NCBI GenBank assembly: GCA_044507775.1
Contig: JBIQIY010000008.1
Span: forward strand, 1-64,000
DNA from: Chryseosolibacter sp044507775
GTDB lineage: Bacteria > Bacteroidota > Bacteroidia > Cytophagales > Cyclobacteriaceae
DNA: 64,000 nucleotides
Direction: 5' to 3'
Positions 56,052-63,757 of this stretch are shown in pieces. The number at the start of each line of letters is the position of its first letter. Within the stretch, counting starts at the first letter, position 1. The position numbers and the translations under genes were made by a program. Below the pieces are notes generated by a model that saw nothing but the letters and a program-made list of their open reading frames with translations, did not search any database and had not been told where the DNA came from.

Positions 56052-57191
56052 TTGCAAAGATTTACGGTGCAGCATATAGGATTCCGAAAAAAAGTAAACG
56101 CGGCGCGGAAAGCGCTCATGCACAGGATCACGCGGAACCTGGGCACGACACGTCTTGCTGACGATGTTAGCATTGCGTCGAAGGATTCAATACGACGAGT
56201 TCTGGTGTGCCGACCCAATCACCGGTTGGGAAATCTTCTATTGATCACTCCGCTCTTGCAGGAGATCAGCGCGACACTGCCAAGTGCAAAGGTTGATTTG
56301 TTTGTCAAGGGAAGCGCTGCACCCCAGCTCTTCAAAAACTATCCTAACATCGACCGGCTGATCGCCCTTCCGAAGAAACCTATGAAGGACATTCTGAAGT
56401 ACCTGACCGGGTGGATTGCTATTAAAAGGATTCGCTACGATATCGCCATCAATGTAGTGAACGATTCATCGTCCGGGAGATTGAGCGTTCAGTTTTCAAA
56501 TGCGCGATACAAATTCCTCGGGGATCTCGACGATGACGCGCGACGCACGGTTACCGATGGACAACACATTGCGAAAGCGCCTGTGTACAGTTTCAGGAAG
56601 AACATAGGCAAGCTTGGACTAAAAAGTTTGTCGTTGCCCGTGCCACCACTCGACCTCCGACTGACCGCGGACGAAATCGACAACGGAAAGAAAGTGCTGG
56701 AGGCCCTGGTCATAAATGAAAAGCCGACCATCGGAATATATACGTACGCAACAGGAGTGAAGTGCTACGATGCAGCATGGTGGCACGAGTTCTATGGCCG
56801 TCTGACAGCACGGTATCCGCAGTACAATGTTATCGAGATCCTGCCAGTTGAAGATGTTTCGCAGATCGGCAAGAAGGCTCCCGCATTCTATAGCCGCGAC
56901 CTCCGCGAGCTCGGCTCTCTGATTGCAAACCTCCATGTGTTCATCGGCGCTGATAGTGGAATGATGCATTTGGCTAGTGCGGCCGGAGCCACGGTCGTGG
57001 GTTTGTTCAAGGCGGACAACATGAGCAACTATGCGCCTTACAATGATGAGAGCATCGGTGTCGACACACGTCACATGGAAGTTCCTCAGATCCTGGCCTC
57101 GGTCGACAACATCCTCCAACGTGTAGATGACAAGCTCACAGCTCGCAGGAGCAAGGGATCGGGTGGTGTTCGGATAAAACCGGCATTTTAA
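56052..57191 (+). CDS. GT9-family (heptosyltransferase-like) glycosyltransferase
   Basis: A 379-residue GT-B enzyme of the lipopolysaccharide core pathway. The N-terminal domain opens with IRRVLVCRPNHRLGNLLLIT, a typical GT9 segment, and the C-terminal domain has the nucleotide-sugar region VFIGADSGMMHLASAAGATVVGLF. The TTG at 56052 follows the kinase stop codon directly; an ATG at 56118 is an alternative. Together with the kinase gene it probably modifies the LPS core. Confidence 0.88.
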   Translation: MQRFTVQHIGFRKKVNAARKALMHRITRNLGTTRLADDVSIASKDSIRRVLVCRPNHRLGNLLLITPLLQEISATLPSAKVDLFVKGSAAPQLFKNYPNIDRLIALPKKPMKDILKYLTGWIAIKRIRYDIAINVVNDSSSGRLSVQFSNARYKFLGDLDDDARRTVTDGQHIAKAPVYSFRKNIGKLGLKSLSLPVPPLDLRLTADEIDNGKKVLEALVINEKPTIGIYTYATGVKCYDAAWWHEFYGRLTARYPQYNVIEILPVEDVSQIGKKAPAFYSRDLRELGSLIANLHVFIGADSGMMHLASAAGATVVGLFKADNMSNYAPYNDESIGVDTRHMEVPQILASVDNILQRVDDKLTARRSKGSGGVRIKPAF

Positions 57192-57224
57192 TTGCTTCTT
57201 TTTCAGTAACAAATCCACCCTGTC

Positions 57225-57560
57225 ATGAAAGCTTATCTCTACTCCTTCGTCTTGCTGTTGGGTGTGGCCTCCTGTCTGCAGGAAGAGCTTGCCCCCGAGA
57301 ACTACGTTTTTCGCGGAAGCTGGGATTCCCGGAAGTATGCCATCCAGATTTATAGAAATGGTTCTGGCGTCCTCGACATCCGGAACCGCGGGCGCCTCGA
57401 AGGGCATGTAAAAATTCGCGGCGACAAGATGACTTTTGTTAGCGAGAATGAGAACGATGAGATTGGGTACAAGAGGTTTCACATTGACCAGCGGCCTGTT
57501 ACGGATAGTCTTGGGGTTACTACGATGGTGTTGGATGGGCATCGGTTGGAGAGGTTGTAG
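57225..57560 (+). CDS. Hypothetical small lipoprotein
   Basis: A 111-residue lipoprotein (signal YSFVLLLGVASCLQEE, Cys near residue 17) with a single small beta-rich domain (YVFRGSWDSRKYAIQIYRNG, GHVKIRGDKMTFVSENEN). No family is recognised. It follows the GT9 gene by 33 bp and may be in the same operon. Confidence 0.65.
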   Translation: MKAYLYSFVLLLGVASCLQEELAPENYVFRGSWDSRKYAIQIYRNGSGVLDIRNRGRLEGHVKIRGDKMTFVSENENDEIGYKRFHIDQRPVTDSLGVTTMVLDGHRLERL

Positions 57561-57569
57561 TGGCGGTTG

Positions 57570-57725
57570 CACCACCCCTCTCATCCTTCGGATGAGCGGG
57601 CCCTCCTCGGGGGAGGAGGGCACCTTCTGTGCTTAATCGAGTTTTTTGAACTATCATTTGGTGTGCTTTCTACTTTAGAGTGTGCTTCCAGAGGTTGTTG
57701 CTGTTTGGGTTGGTTTTGTGTGTTG
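57570..57725. repeat. Partial hairpin-ended element, copy M (left end)
   Basis: A left arm with hairpin CTCATCC-TTC-GGATGAG and CCCTCCTC-GGGG-GAGGAGGG, followed by interior sequence (GAACTATCATTTGGTGTGC). The next left arm begins at 57742 without a right end in between. Confidence 0.8.
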
Positions 57726-57741
57726 TTTTGAACGGCGGTTG

Positions 57742-58039
57742 CACCACACCTCTCATCCTTCAGATGAGCGGGCCCTCCTCGGGGGAGGAGGGCACCTTCT
57801 GTACTTAATCGAATTTTCTGAACTATCATTTGGTGTGCTTTCTACTTGAGAGCTTGTGCTGGTCTTAGAGTTTGTTCTGTTGTTTAATTTCGCCAGTCCT
57901 TCGAAGCCTCTCCTGTGGTCTTAACTTCTCCGGTTTTTTGAAAAGCACCCGACTAGATAGTGCGCATGATTTTGCAGATTCATCAGGTGCCCTCCTCCCC
58001 GAGGAGGGCCCGTGCAGCCGCAGGATGCACGGGGTGGTG
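57742..58039. repeat. Hairpin-ended intergenic element, copy N
   Basis: A complete copy whose left and interior sequences nearly repeat copy M. The left hairpin is CTCATCC-TTC-AGATGAG, with one pair broken, and the right is GTGCAGCC-GCA-GGATGCAC, with one mismatch. It lies between two rightward genes, 120 bp before the ABC exporter start. Confidence 0.9.
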
Positions 58040-58158
58040 GAGCCGCGCCGCAACCCCTTGCATCCCCCTTTAAAATAATTCAGTCGCTTTTCCCGAACTT
58101 GTATTACCGGCACCCTGAAACCAAAAATTCAGGAAAGCGGTTATTGGCAAGCCGTTTT

Positions 58159-59991
58159 ATGAAAGGGTCGGAATACCGTATGAAAAATAAGAACCTGTTT
58201 TCCGTCGTGGTCAAGGCCGTCGGCTTTGCATGGCGTACGAACCGCAAGCTTCTCCTGATACTGATACTGCTCAATGTTTTTCAGGGTGCGGTTGTTTACC
58301 AGCAGTTCGCAAGTTTTTCGGCTATCGTCGACGCGATTATCGCCATTAAGTCGGGGGTCGATGCTACCGCGGAGCTGATACGATCCTCAATCATTTTGGG
58401 ATTGTCTTTCCTCTTTCCCAGTATTATCACGAACGTCGTGGCCTATTGCCGCGCGCGTTTCCGCCAGGAGCAACACCTGCAACTCGATCTCTTCCGCATT
58501 GAACAACAAAGCTCCCTGGATATCGGAACACTCGAAAGCAGCTCGTACCAAAATCTTTTGCGCGGTGCGCAAGAGTGGGGAACAAGTAGCATTCTCAGCC
58601 TGCAGGATTTCGTCTTTACCTCATCGACCAGCTTCGCCGGAATCGTGACCTCCATGATCATCCTGTGGTCGCTGAACGAATGGCTCGTGGTGTTCGCCCT
58701 GCTCGCTGCTGCGCCCATCTATTTCTTCTATAAGAAGTACAGTATGGAAGTGTTTCGCGTCCGATGGTTTTCGGTGGAGGATCACCGCGTGATATCCGAC
58801 CGGACATCGCACTTTGAAGATCTGCACAAGACCATTGATGTTATCTTGTTGAAACTGAAGTCGTGGTTCAAAGGCCAGATCCAGGACCGTATGGAGAAGT
58901 TCAATGCGAAGGTCATGCGCGCTGAACGCAGGAAATCGGTCTCGTACACGGTTCTTAGCTTGTGGTACCTGTTGTTTCTTTTTGCCGCGATTGCGTTGAT
59001 GACGTACGAATCACTAGCCGGAGCTATTGCGGTCGGCGAACTCCTGCTCGCGTTCAACACGTACACGCGATTCTATCAGACGGTGAACGGATACATTGAA
59101 TCGATCTCATTCACGGAGGAAGCCGCCCGCTATGCAGCGCGTTGGTTTGAGTTGTTTGATCTGAAGCCAAAGGTAGTTTCGAAGGTGGAGGCGGTTCCCC
59201 TGAGCAGTGAGCAGCCGCCCCTTATTGTTTTTGAAAATGTTTCTTTTCGATATCCTACTGAATCCGGTGAGAATCCGATTGTGTTGAAAAACCTTTCGTT
59301 TACGATCAACCCGGGAGAGAAGATCGCGATCGTCGGCGTAAACGGCTCGGGAAAGACCACGCTGATCAAGCTGCTCTGCAGGATTTACGATCCCACGGAA
59401 GGAAGGATCACCGTTAATGGTATCGACCTGCGCGAGCTGAGTTTAGAAGACTGGCAGGCATCGTTGGGAGTTCTGTTCCAGGATTTTCCGAGTTACAATC
59501 TTACCATTCGCGAGTCAATCGGAATCGGGCGGGTAGGGGATGCGTTCAGCGATGAACGACTTCGTCGCGCTGCGACGTTTTCCGGGGCCGATGAGTTCAT
59601 CGACGAGTTCCCGAACCAATATGACCAACTGATATGGAAGGAGTTTAAGGATGGCACCGATCTTTCCAAGGGTCAGCATCAGCGGCTGGCGGTCGCGCGG
59701 ATGTTTTATCGGAATGCGTCGATCACGATCCTCGACGAGCCGACAGCATCGATTGACGCGGTGACAGAGGAGAAGATATTTACAACGCTGGAGAAGAACA
59801 TGCAGGGGAGGTCCGTTATTCTGATCACGCACCGGTTCAGCACGGTCAAGAACGCCGACAAGATACTGATGCTGGAGCAGGGAGAGATCATCGAGATGGG
59901 TTCACACCGGGACCTAATGAGACTGAACCGAAAGTATGCGGAGTTGTACAACATGCAGGCAAGCCGGTACCTGGAAACCGAAAATGGCTAG
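58159..59991 (+). CDS. ABC exporter, fused permease and ATPase
   Basis: A protein of about 610 residues with an N-terminal six-helix membrane domain (first helix LLLILILLNVFQGAVVYQQF) and a C-terminal ATP-binding domain. Walker A is VGVNGSGKTTLIK, the Q-loop is VLFQDFPSYN, the signature is DLSKGQHQRLAVARM, Walker B is ITILDEPTASID, and the H-loop is VILITHRFST. The substrate is not evident; such half-transporters move lipids, peptides or drugs as homodimers. An upstream in-frame ATG (58012) lies inside repeat N, so 58159 (or 58180) is the better start. Confidence 0.9.
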   Translation: MKGSEYRMKNKNLFSVVVKAVGFAWRTNRKLLLILILLNVFQGAVVYQQFASFSAIVDAIIAIKSGVDATAELIRSSIILGLSFLFPSIITNVVAYCRARFRQEQHLQLDLFRIEQQSSLDIGTLESSSYQNLLRGAQEWGTSSILSLQDFVFTSSTSFAGIVTSMIILWSLNEWLVVFALLAAAPIYFFYKKYSMEVFRVRWFSVEDHRVISDRTSHFEDLHKTIDVILLKLKSWFKGQIQDRMEKFNAKVMRAERRKSVSYTVLSLWYLLFLFAAIALMTYESLAGAIAVGELLLAFNTYTRFYQTVNGYIESISFTEEAARYAARWFELFDLKPKVVSKVEAVPLSSEQPPLIVFENVSFRYPTESGENPIVLKNLSFTINPGEKIAIVGVNGSGKTTLIKLLCRIYDPTEGRITVNGIDLRELSLEDWQASLGVLFQDFPSYNLTIRESIGIGRVGDAFSDERLRRAATFSGADEFIDEFPNQYDQLIWKEFKDGTDLSKGQHQRLAVARMFYRNASITILDEPTASIDAVTEEKIFTTLEKNMQGRSVILITHRFSTVKNADKILMLEQGEIIEMGSHRDLMRLNRKYAELYNMQASRYLETENG

Positions 59992-60104
59992 TCCACTCAG
60001 AGCGACGGCTGGCCACTTTCGGATTTTTTTCCCCTCGGCTACAAACGCATTTGCGGAAGTCCTATATTTGCGCGCCGTCCGGAACTGACTGCAAACCATT
60101 TCTA

Positions 60105-60190
60105 GAGGAGTGACAGAGTGGCTTAACGTACCGGTCTCGAAAACCGGAGATCCCTCACGGGATCCGGGGGTTCGAATCCCCCCTCCTCTG
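60105..60190 (+). tRNA. tRNA-Ser (anticodon CGA)
   Basis: A complete cloverleaf can be drawn: acceptor AGAGGAG/CTCCTCT, a five-pair anticodon stem CCGGT/ACCGG with loop CTCGAAA (anticodon CGA), a long variable arm (GATCCCTCACGGGATC), and the T arm GGGGGTTCGAATCCCCC. The long variable arm identifies a serine tRNA. The CCA end is not encoded. Confidence 0.95.
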
Positions 60191-60219
60191 CAAATCATTC
60201 GAGGCAGGGCGCCAGTCTC
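60175..60219 (+). repeat. Direct repeat at the tRNA-Ser 3' end, copy 1
   Basis: The 3' end of tRNA-Ser and 29 bases beyond it recur at 60353-60396 with one base missing. The shared stretch includes AATCCCCCCTCCTCTGC and AATCATTCGAGGCAGG. This resembles an attachment-site duplication. Confidence 0.75.
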
Positions 60220-60230
60220 TGGCGCTTTTT
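60209..60230 (+). terminator. Intrinsic terminator of tRNA-Ser(CGA)
   Basis: GCGCCAG-TCT-CTGGCGC (60209-60225) is a perfect seven-pair hairpin followed by five T residues. Confidence 0.85.
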
Positions 60231-60291
60231 ACTTTTCTGGTTGCGCGAACGAAACGCTTCGTTTCAGTGAGCGCAAACAGAAAAGTAAAAA
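60226..60291. repeat. Imperfect palindrome next to tRNA-Ser
   Basis: TTTTTACTTTTCTGGTTGCGC at 60226-60246 pairs with its near complement at 60271-60291, around a GAAACG-CTTC-GTTTC-like centre. The flanking AATCATTCGAGGCAGG (60195-60208) also has its inverse at 60305-60320, so the whole 125-bp segment can fold on itself. Confidence 0.7.
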
Positions 60292-60352
60292 TGAGCGTAG
60301 CGAGCCTGCCTTGAATGATTTGACACTCCCCCAATGGGGATCACCGCAAGGT

Positions 60353-60396
60353 AATCCCCCCTCCTCTGCAAATCATTCGAGGCAGGCGCCAGTCTC
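60353..60396 (+). repeat. Direct repeat at the tRNA-Ser 3' end, copy 2
   Basis: This copy carries the tRNA 3' acceptor strand and flank without the rest of the tRNA, 178 bp after copy 1. It could be the second attachment site of a short inserted segment. Confidence 0.75.
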
Positions 60397-60447
60397 GGTG
60401 CGGGACCACCCCCTGCCCCTCCTCTGCACACCACCCCTTTCGCCCCC

Positions 60448-61269
60448 TCAGAATCCCGGTACGAAAAATCCGGAGATCTGCCAGAAGTTGTCATCGCGGA
60501 CAAAGCTGAACGAGGACACTCCCGTGTACCGGACCGCTTCGCCGTTTTGCATTTCTCCGCAGATGTCAACCATAGCCCGCACGTTGGCATTGATCAGGCC
60601 GGAATGGAGTGTCACGTCGGTGATGTCCAGCTTATTGATTTCCAGCGGACGATGCACTTCCTGAAACGCCATGACGATTGCGGAAATGCTTTTGCGTGTA
60701 TGCTCCTTTCCTCCGAAAGCGACGTTCCTTGCCAGTGAGATTGCATCGTAGTCTTCGTTCCAAACTTTCGCGAAGAGTGAATTAATGAAATCCGTCGTTT
60801 CGCGCCGAAGATCATAATCATGATTGGGATGGAATTCTTCGTACGTATAGTGACACGTCATGCCGGGGATGCGCATGTCGTCCATTTCATGTTGGAATAG
60901 CTCCTCCGTTACGAACCGGTAGATCGTCGCGTCGTCGTACTCGCAGATGCAGTCGAGCTGGATGCTGTTCCTGCCCATGATCAACCGCAGGCGGTGCAGT
61001 TCCTCTTTTGCTTGTTCGGCGGTAAGCGCGTTCCATTTCTTGAACGCAGGCTTGCCGATGTAGTCGTATAGCTTTATTCGCTTCGCATCTTTGTACTGCT
61101 GTTCGAAAGCGTAGACGGATCGCAGCCACTGATTTTCAATCTCGGGGCTGAGTGTGGACGTTTCTTCCATTTGCATGCCGTGCTCCAACCCAAGCTTAAG
61201 CTTGAGGAAGGCGTTTTCGGCTTTGAGAAGATCGTCCGGTGTGATTTGAGGGTCTTTTTGCTTGTCCAT
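60448..61269 (-). CDS. NTF2/SnoaL-like domain protein
   Basis: A protein of about 273 residues starting MDKQKDPQITPDDLLKAENA. The N-terminal half is helical and charged; the C-terminal half (from about residue 140) shows an NTF2/SnoaL-like alpha-beta pattern (RRETTDFINSLFAKVWNEDY, VDICGEMQNGEAVRYTGVSS). Such domains bind or turn over small ligands, and no catalytic residues can be assigned. It lies between the duplicated tRNA end and a decayed gene. Confidence 0.6.
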   Translation of the reverse strand: MDKQKDPQITPDDLLKAENAFLKLKLGLEHGMQMEETSTLSPEIENQWLRSVYAFEQQYKDAKRIKLYDYIGKPAFKKWNALTAEQAKEELHRLRLIMGRNSIQLDCICEYDDATIYRFVTEELFQHEMDDMRIPGMTCHYTYEEFHPNHDYDLRRETTDFINSLFAKVWNEDYDAISLARNVAFGGKEHTRKSISAIVMAFQEVHRPLEINKLDITDVTLHSGLINANVRAMVDICGEMQNGEAVRYTGVSSFSFVRDDNFWQISGFFVPGF

Positions 61270-61385
61270 AACTTTTTGGTTTTGATGGACAATCAAATTA
61301 CCGCGCGCCATAAAAAGATGCAATCAGGTTTTCCGGATAAAATGATCTTCCCTTTCGCCGGGACAACTGTAATCTTCCGAGAAAA

Positions 61386-61730
61386 TCAATTTGCAACCAG
61401 CTGAAATCTATAAGAACCCAAACCTGCGATACGTCCGTTCGATTCGGAAATAGAAAAAGTCAGGATCAACTCATCGTCCGACACCTGGACGTCCATTTCT
61501 ACGCCGTCATTTCTCGTGATGCGGTTCAGGTTATCGTCTATGAAGTCCCATGTGCGGGACGGTTTGAAAGGCTCCTAGTCAAAGCCGCCGAGATTTCCGG
61601 AAGCGGTGTAAGCCTTGCTTTTTGTAAGGGTCAAAACGAATTTCTCAAAGCGGTAACATATCAGGGAGTCGTTCAGTTACAGGCTGTTGAATTTCCAAAT
61701 AATTCCGAAGCGGCCGTTGGCACCTTAATT
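61386..61730 (-). pseudogene. Decayed gene with two in-frame stops
   Basis: One frame reads as protein throughout: FGIIWKFNSL, stop, LNDSLICYRFEKFVLTLTK..., stop, EPFKPSRTWDFIDDN, then a coherent ending GRIAGLGSYRFQLVAN and a terminal stop. The interruptions are TAA (61677-61679) and TAG (61575-61577), each one substitution from a Gln codon. The intact gene probably encoded a small secreted beta-rich protein. The 5' end is not visible. Confidence 0.55.
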
Positions 61731-61813
61731 TTACCCCGGGTTTTGCTGAAATGGCGGAAAAACCTAGATTTGCATCCCCTGAAAGGTGCCTGATGGCGGT
61801 TTTGGGGATTTTT

Positions 61814-61900
61814 AGAGGAGTGGTAGAGTGGTTTATTGCACCGGTCTTGAAAACCGGAGACCCTTTACGGGGTCCGGGGGTTCGAATCCCTCCTCCTCTG
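61814..61900 (+). tRNA. tRNA-Ser (anticodon TGA)
   Basis: A second complete serine tRNA: acceptor AGAGGAG/CTCCTCT, anticodon stem CCGGT/ACCGG with loop CTTGAAA (anticodon TGA), a long variable arm (GACCCTTTACGGGGTC) and T arm GGGGGTTCGAATCCCTC. The CCA is not encoded. An integrase gene follows after about 245 bp, so this tRNA is likely an integration target. Confidence 0.95.
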
Positions 61901-61923
61901 CGAAGTATCAATCAGATAGAATC

Positions 61924-61958
61924 AAAACCTCGAATTCGTAATGGATTCGAGGTTTTTT
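61924..61958 (+). terminator. Intrinsic terminator of tRNA-Ser(TGA)
   Basis: AAAACCTCGAAT (61924-61935) pairs with ATTCGAGGTTTT (61945-61956), a perfect 12-pair stem with a 9-base loop, ending in a T run. Confidence 0.9.
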
Positions 61959-62144
61959 GTTTTCAGACCTGTCCAAAAGAGTCATTTTTTCTCAATCCGT
62001 AGGTGCAGATTCGGTGCAGCAGGCCTAGCAGCAATTTAGCTGCACCGAATTTCAGGGTTAAATCGCTGAATTACAACTAGTTCATCTATTGGACATCTTG
62101 ATTTTTCCTGCGCCTGTGAAGTAGTTTCAACTTAACAATTCTTT

Positions 62145-63389
62145 ATGAGCACATCAATGAGCGTACTGTTCTATGCCAGGAAATCAATGGCGAACAATCA
62201 AGGGGAGTATCCGATTTACATGCGGATCACAATTGCTGGCGAGCGTTTCGAGATCGGCACGAAGCGGTTTATTCTTCCGGAAAACTGGTCTGCAGAAACC
62301 GGCCGTATGAAGGGAGCAAGTTCCAATGCACGATCTGTGAACACCTTTCTTGAATCTCTCCTTTCAAAAGCATACACGCACCAAAGACAGATCTTGAATG
62401 AAGGCAAAGAATTTACAATGACGGAATTCAGAAGCAGATGGACAGGCGTGCCTCTTGAAAAACCGCGCATGCTTATGGAAGTTTTCGAAGAACATAACCA
62501 ACAAATGAAAGCCCTGATCGGTCATGAATTCTCACATCACACTTTCGAACGGTACACGACTTCCAAAAAGCACACCGAGGAATTCATGAAGTGGAAGTAC
62601 AAGGTGAATGACATGGACATCAGAAAACTCAATTACGAATTCATCACCAGTTATGAATTCTGGTTGAAGTCCCTGCGCAAGTGCGATCACAACACGGCAA
62701 TCAAGTATTTATCCAACTTCAAAAAGATCGTGAACATCTGCATCAAGAACGGATGGCTCGACCGCAATCCCTTTGCCGGATTCAAGATGACGAAGCGAGA
62801 AGTTGAAAGACCTTTTCTGGTGGAGGAAGAGCTTAACAGGATAATCGAGAAGACTTTCCTGATGCCACGCATGAACCAGGTACGCGATATCTTCATTTTC
62901 TGCTGTTACACGGGTCTGGCATATGTGGATGTCGAGAAGCTCACTAGGGAAGAGATCACCACGGGCATTGACGGTGAAAAATGGATCTGGACCAGTAGGC
63001 AGAAAACGGATACTGCGACAAGGGTTCCTTTGCTTCCGCCAGCGCTGGAAATCCTGGACCGGTATAAGGATGATCCGCAGTGTTTGATTAAGAAGAGGTT
63101 GCTACCTGTACTCAGCAACCAGAAGATGAATACATATCTCAAGGAGATCGCGGATGCGTGTAAGATCACGAAGAAGATGACTTTTCATACGGCGCGGCAT
63201 ACGTTCGCCACGACGGTGACTTTATCGAATGGCGTGCCGATCGAAACGGTGGGTAGGATGCTCGGGCACAAGAATCTGAAGACGACGCAGCATTATGCGA
63301 GGATTTTGGATTTGAAGGTGAGTGAGGATATGAAAGTGCTTCGCTCGAAGTACACCAAATCAGCGAAATCAAATAAAACCTCGCAATAA
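62145..63389 (+). CDS. Tyrosine recombinase (integrase), Bacteroidota type
   Basis: A 414-residue site-specific recombinase. The N-terminal arm-binding domain is typical (VLFYARKSMANNQGEYPIYM), then a SAM-like core-binding domain (residues about 100-210), then the catalytic domain. The C-terminal residues are clear: Lys in SRQKTDTATRVP, His and Arg in FHTARHTFATT, His in LGHKNLKTT and Tyr in QHYARI. The first catalytic Arg position reads TGLAYVD, a variation usual in this Bacteroidota group. It probably integrates the element at tRNA-Ser, upstream. Confidence 0.94.
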   Translation: MSTSMSVLFYARKSMANNQGEYPIYMRITIAGERFEIGTKRFILPENWSAETGRMKGASSNARSVNTFLESLLSKAYTHQRQILNEGKEFTMTEFRSRWTGVPLEKPRMLMEVFEEHNQQMKALIGHEFSHHTFERYTTSKKHTEEFMKWKYKVNDMDIRKLNYEFITSYEFWLKSLRKCDHNTAIKYLSNFKKIVNICIKNGWLDRNPFAGFKMTKREVERPFLVEEELNRIIEKTFLMPRMNQVRDIFIFCCYTGLAYVDVEKLTREEITTGIDGEKWIWTSRQKTDTATRVPLLPPALEILDRYKDDPQCLIKKRLLPVLSNQKMNTYLKEIADACKITKKMTFHTARHTFATTVTLSNGVPIETVGRMLGHKNLKTTQHYARILDLKVSEDMKVLRSKYTKSAKSNKTSQ

Positions 63390-63451
63390 GCGGCCACGTC
63401 TTTCCATCATAAAAGTTTACGTTTGGGAACTTCTCTATACTAAACCGTATG

Positions 63452-63727
63452 TTATCTTTCCATAATCATAGGAATTAAATTATGGTGCGCCCAAAATGGA
63501 GGGTGGCAGTGTTGGAAAAGAAAACCGAGACTCTGCACTGCCACCCGGAAGTAGGTTAGCGCCAGAATTTTAAGGCTTATGAGGGAAAGGACAGAAAGGC
63601 TAGCGAGGCACAGAGGGGCCAGTACAAATAGCCAAAGGTTATTAATGTTATTTAAGCTAAGAGCGTTAAATTCTAGACCTTGTAGATATTGTTGTTCGTT
63701 AGACGATTTTAGTACATTCATGTCCAC
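63452..63727 (-). CDS. Possible small membrane protein
   Basis: An open frame of 91 residues with a hydrophobic stretch (LWLFVLAPLCLASLSVLSLI, LKILALTYFRVAVQSLGFLF) that could form two membrane segments. No family is recognised and no start signal is clear. It overlaps an 11-bp inverted repeat, so it may not be a gene. Confidence 0.3.
   Translation of the reverse strand: MDMNVLKSSNEQQYLQGLEFNALSLNNINNLWLFVLAPLCLASLSVLSLISLKILALTYFRVAVQSLGFLFQHCHPPFWAHHNLIPMIMER
63501..63546. repeat. 11-bp perfect inverted repeat
   Basis: GGGTGGCAGTG at 63501-63511 and its exact complement at 63536-63546 flank a 24-base spacer. No T tract follows on either strand. It lies between the integrase and the next gene. 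Confidence 0.6.
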
Positions 63728-63757
63728 TAAGGTGTTACTTAAAATAGACAGCTAGCA

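Noticed and set aside
19091..58039. The hairpin elements as plain bidirectional terminators
   Set aside because: They also lie between divergent genes and have no T tracts next to the hairpins.
58012..58158. The longer start of the ABC exporter
   Set aside because: The extra residues are encoded by repeat N and by spacer sequence; ATG 58159 or 58180 is followed by a normal N-terminus.
60110..60664. A 184-residue open frame across tRNA-Ser(CGA)
   Set aside because: It overlaps the tRNA, its terminator and the palindrome, and shows no protein-like features.
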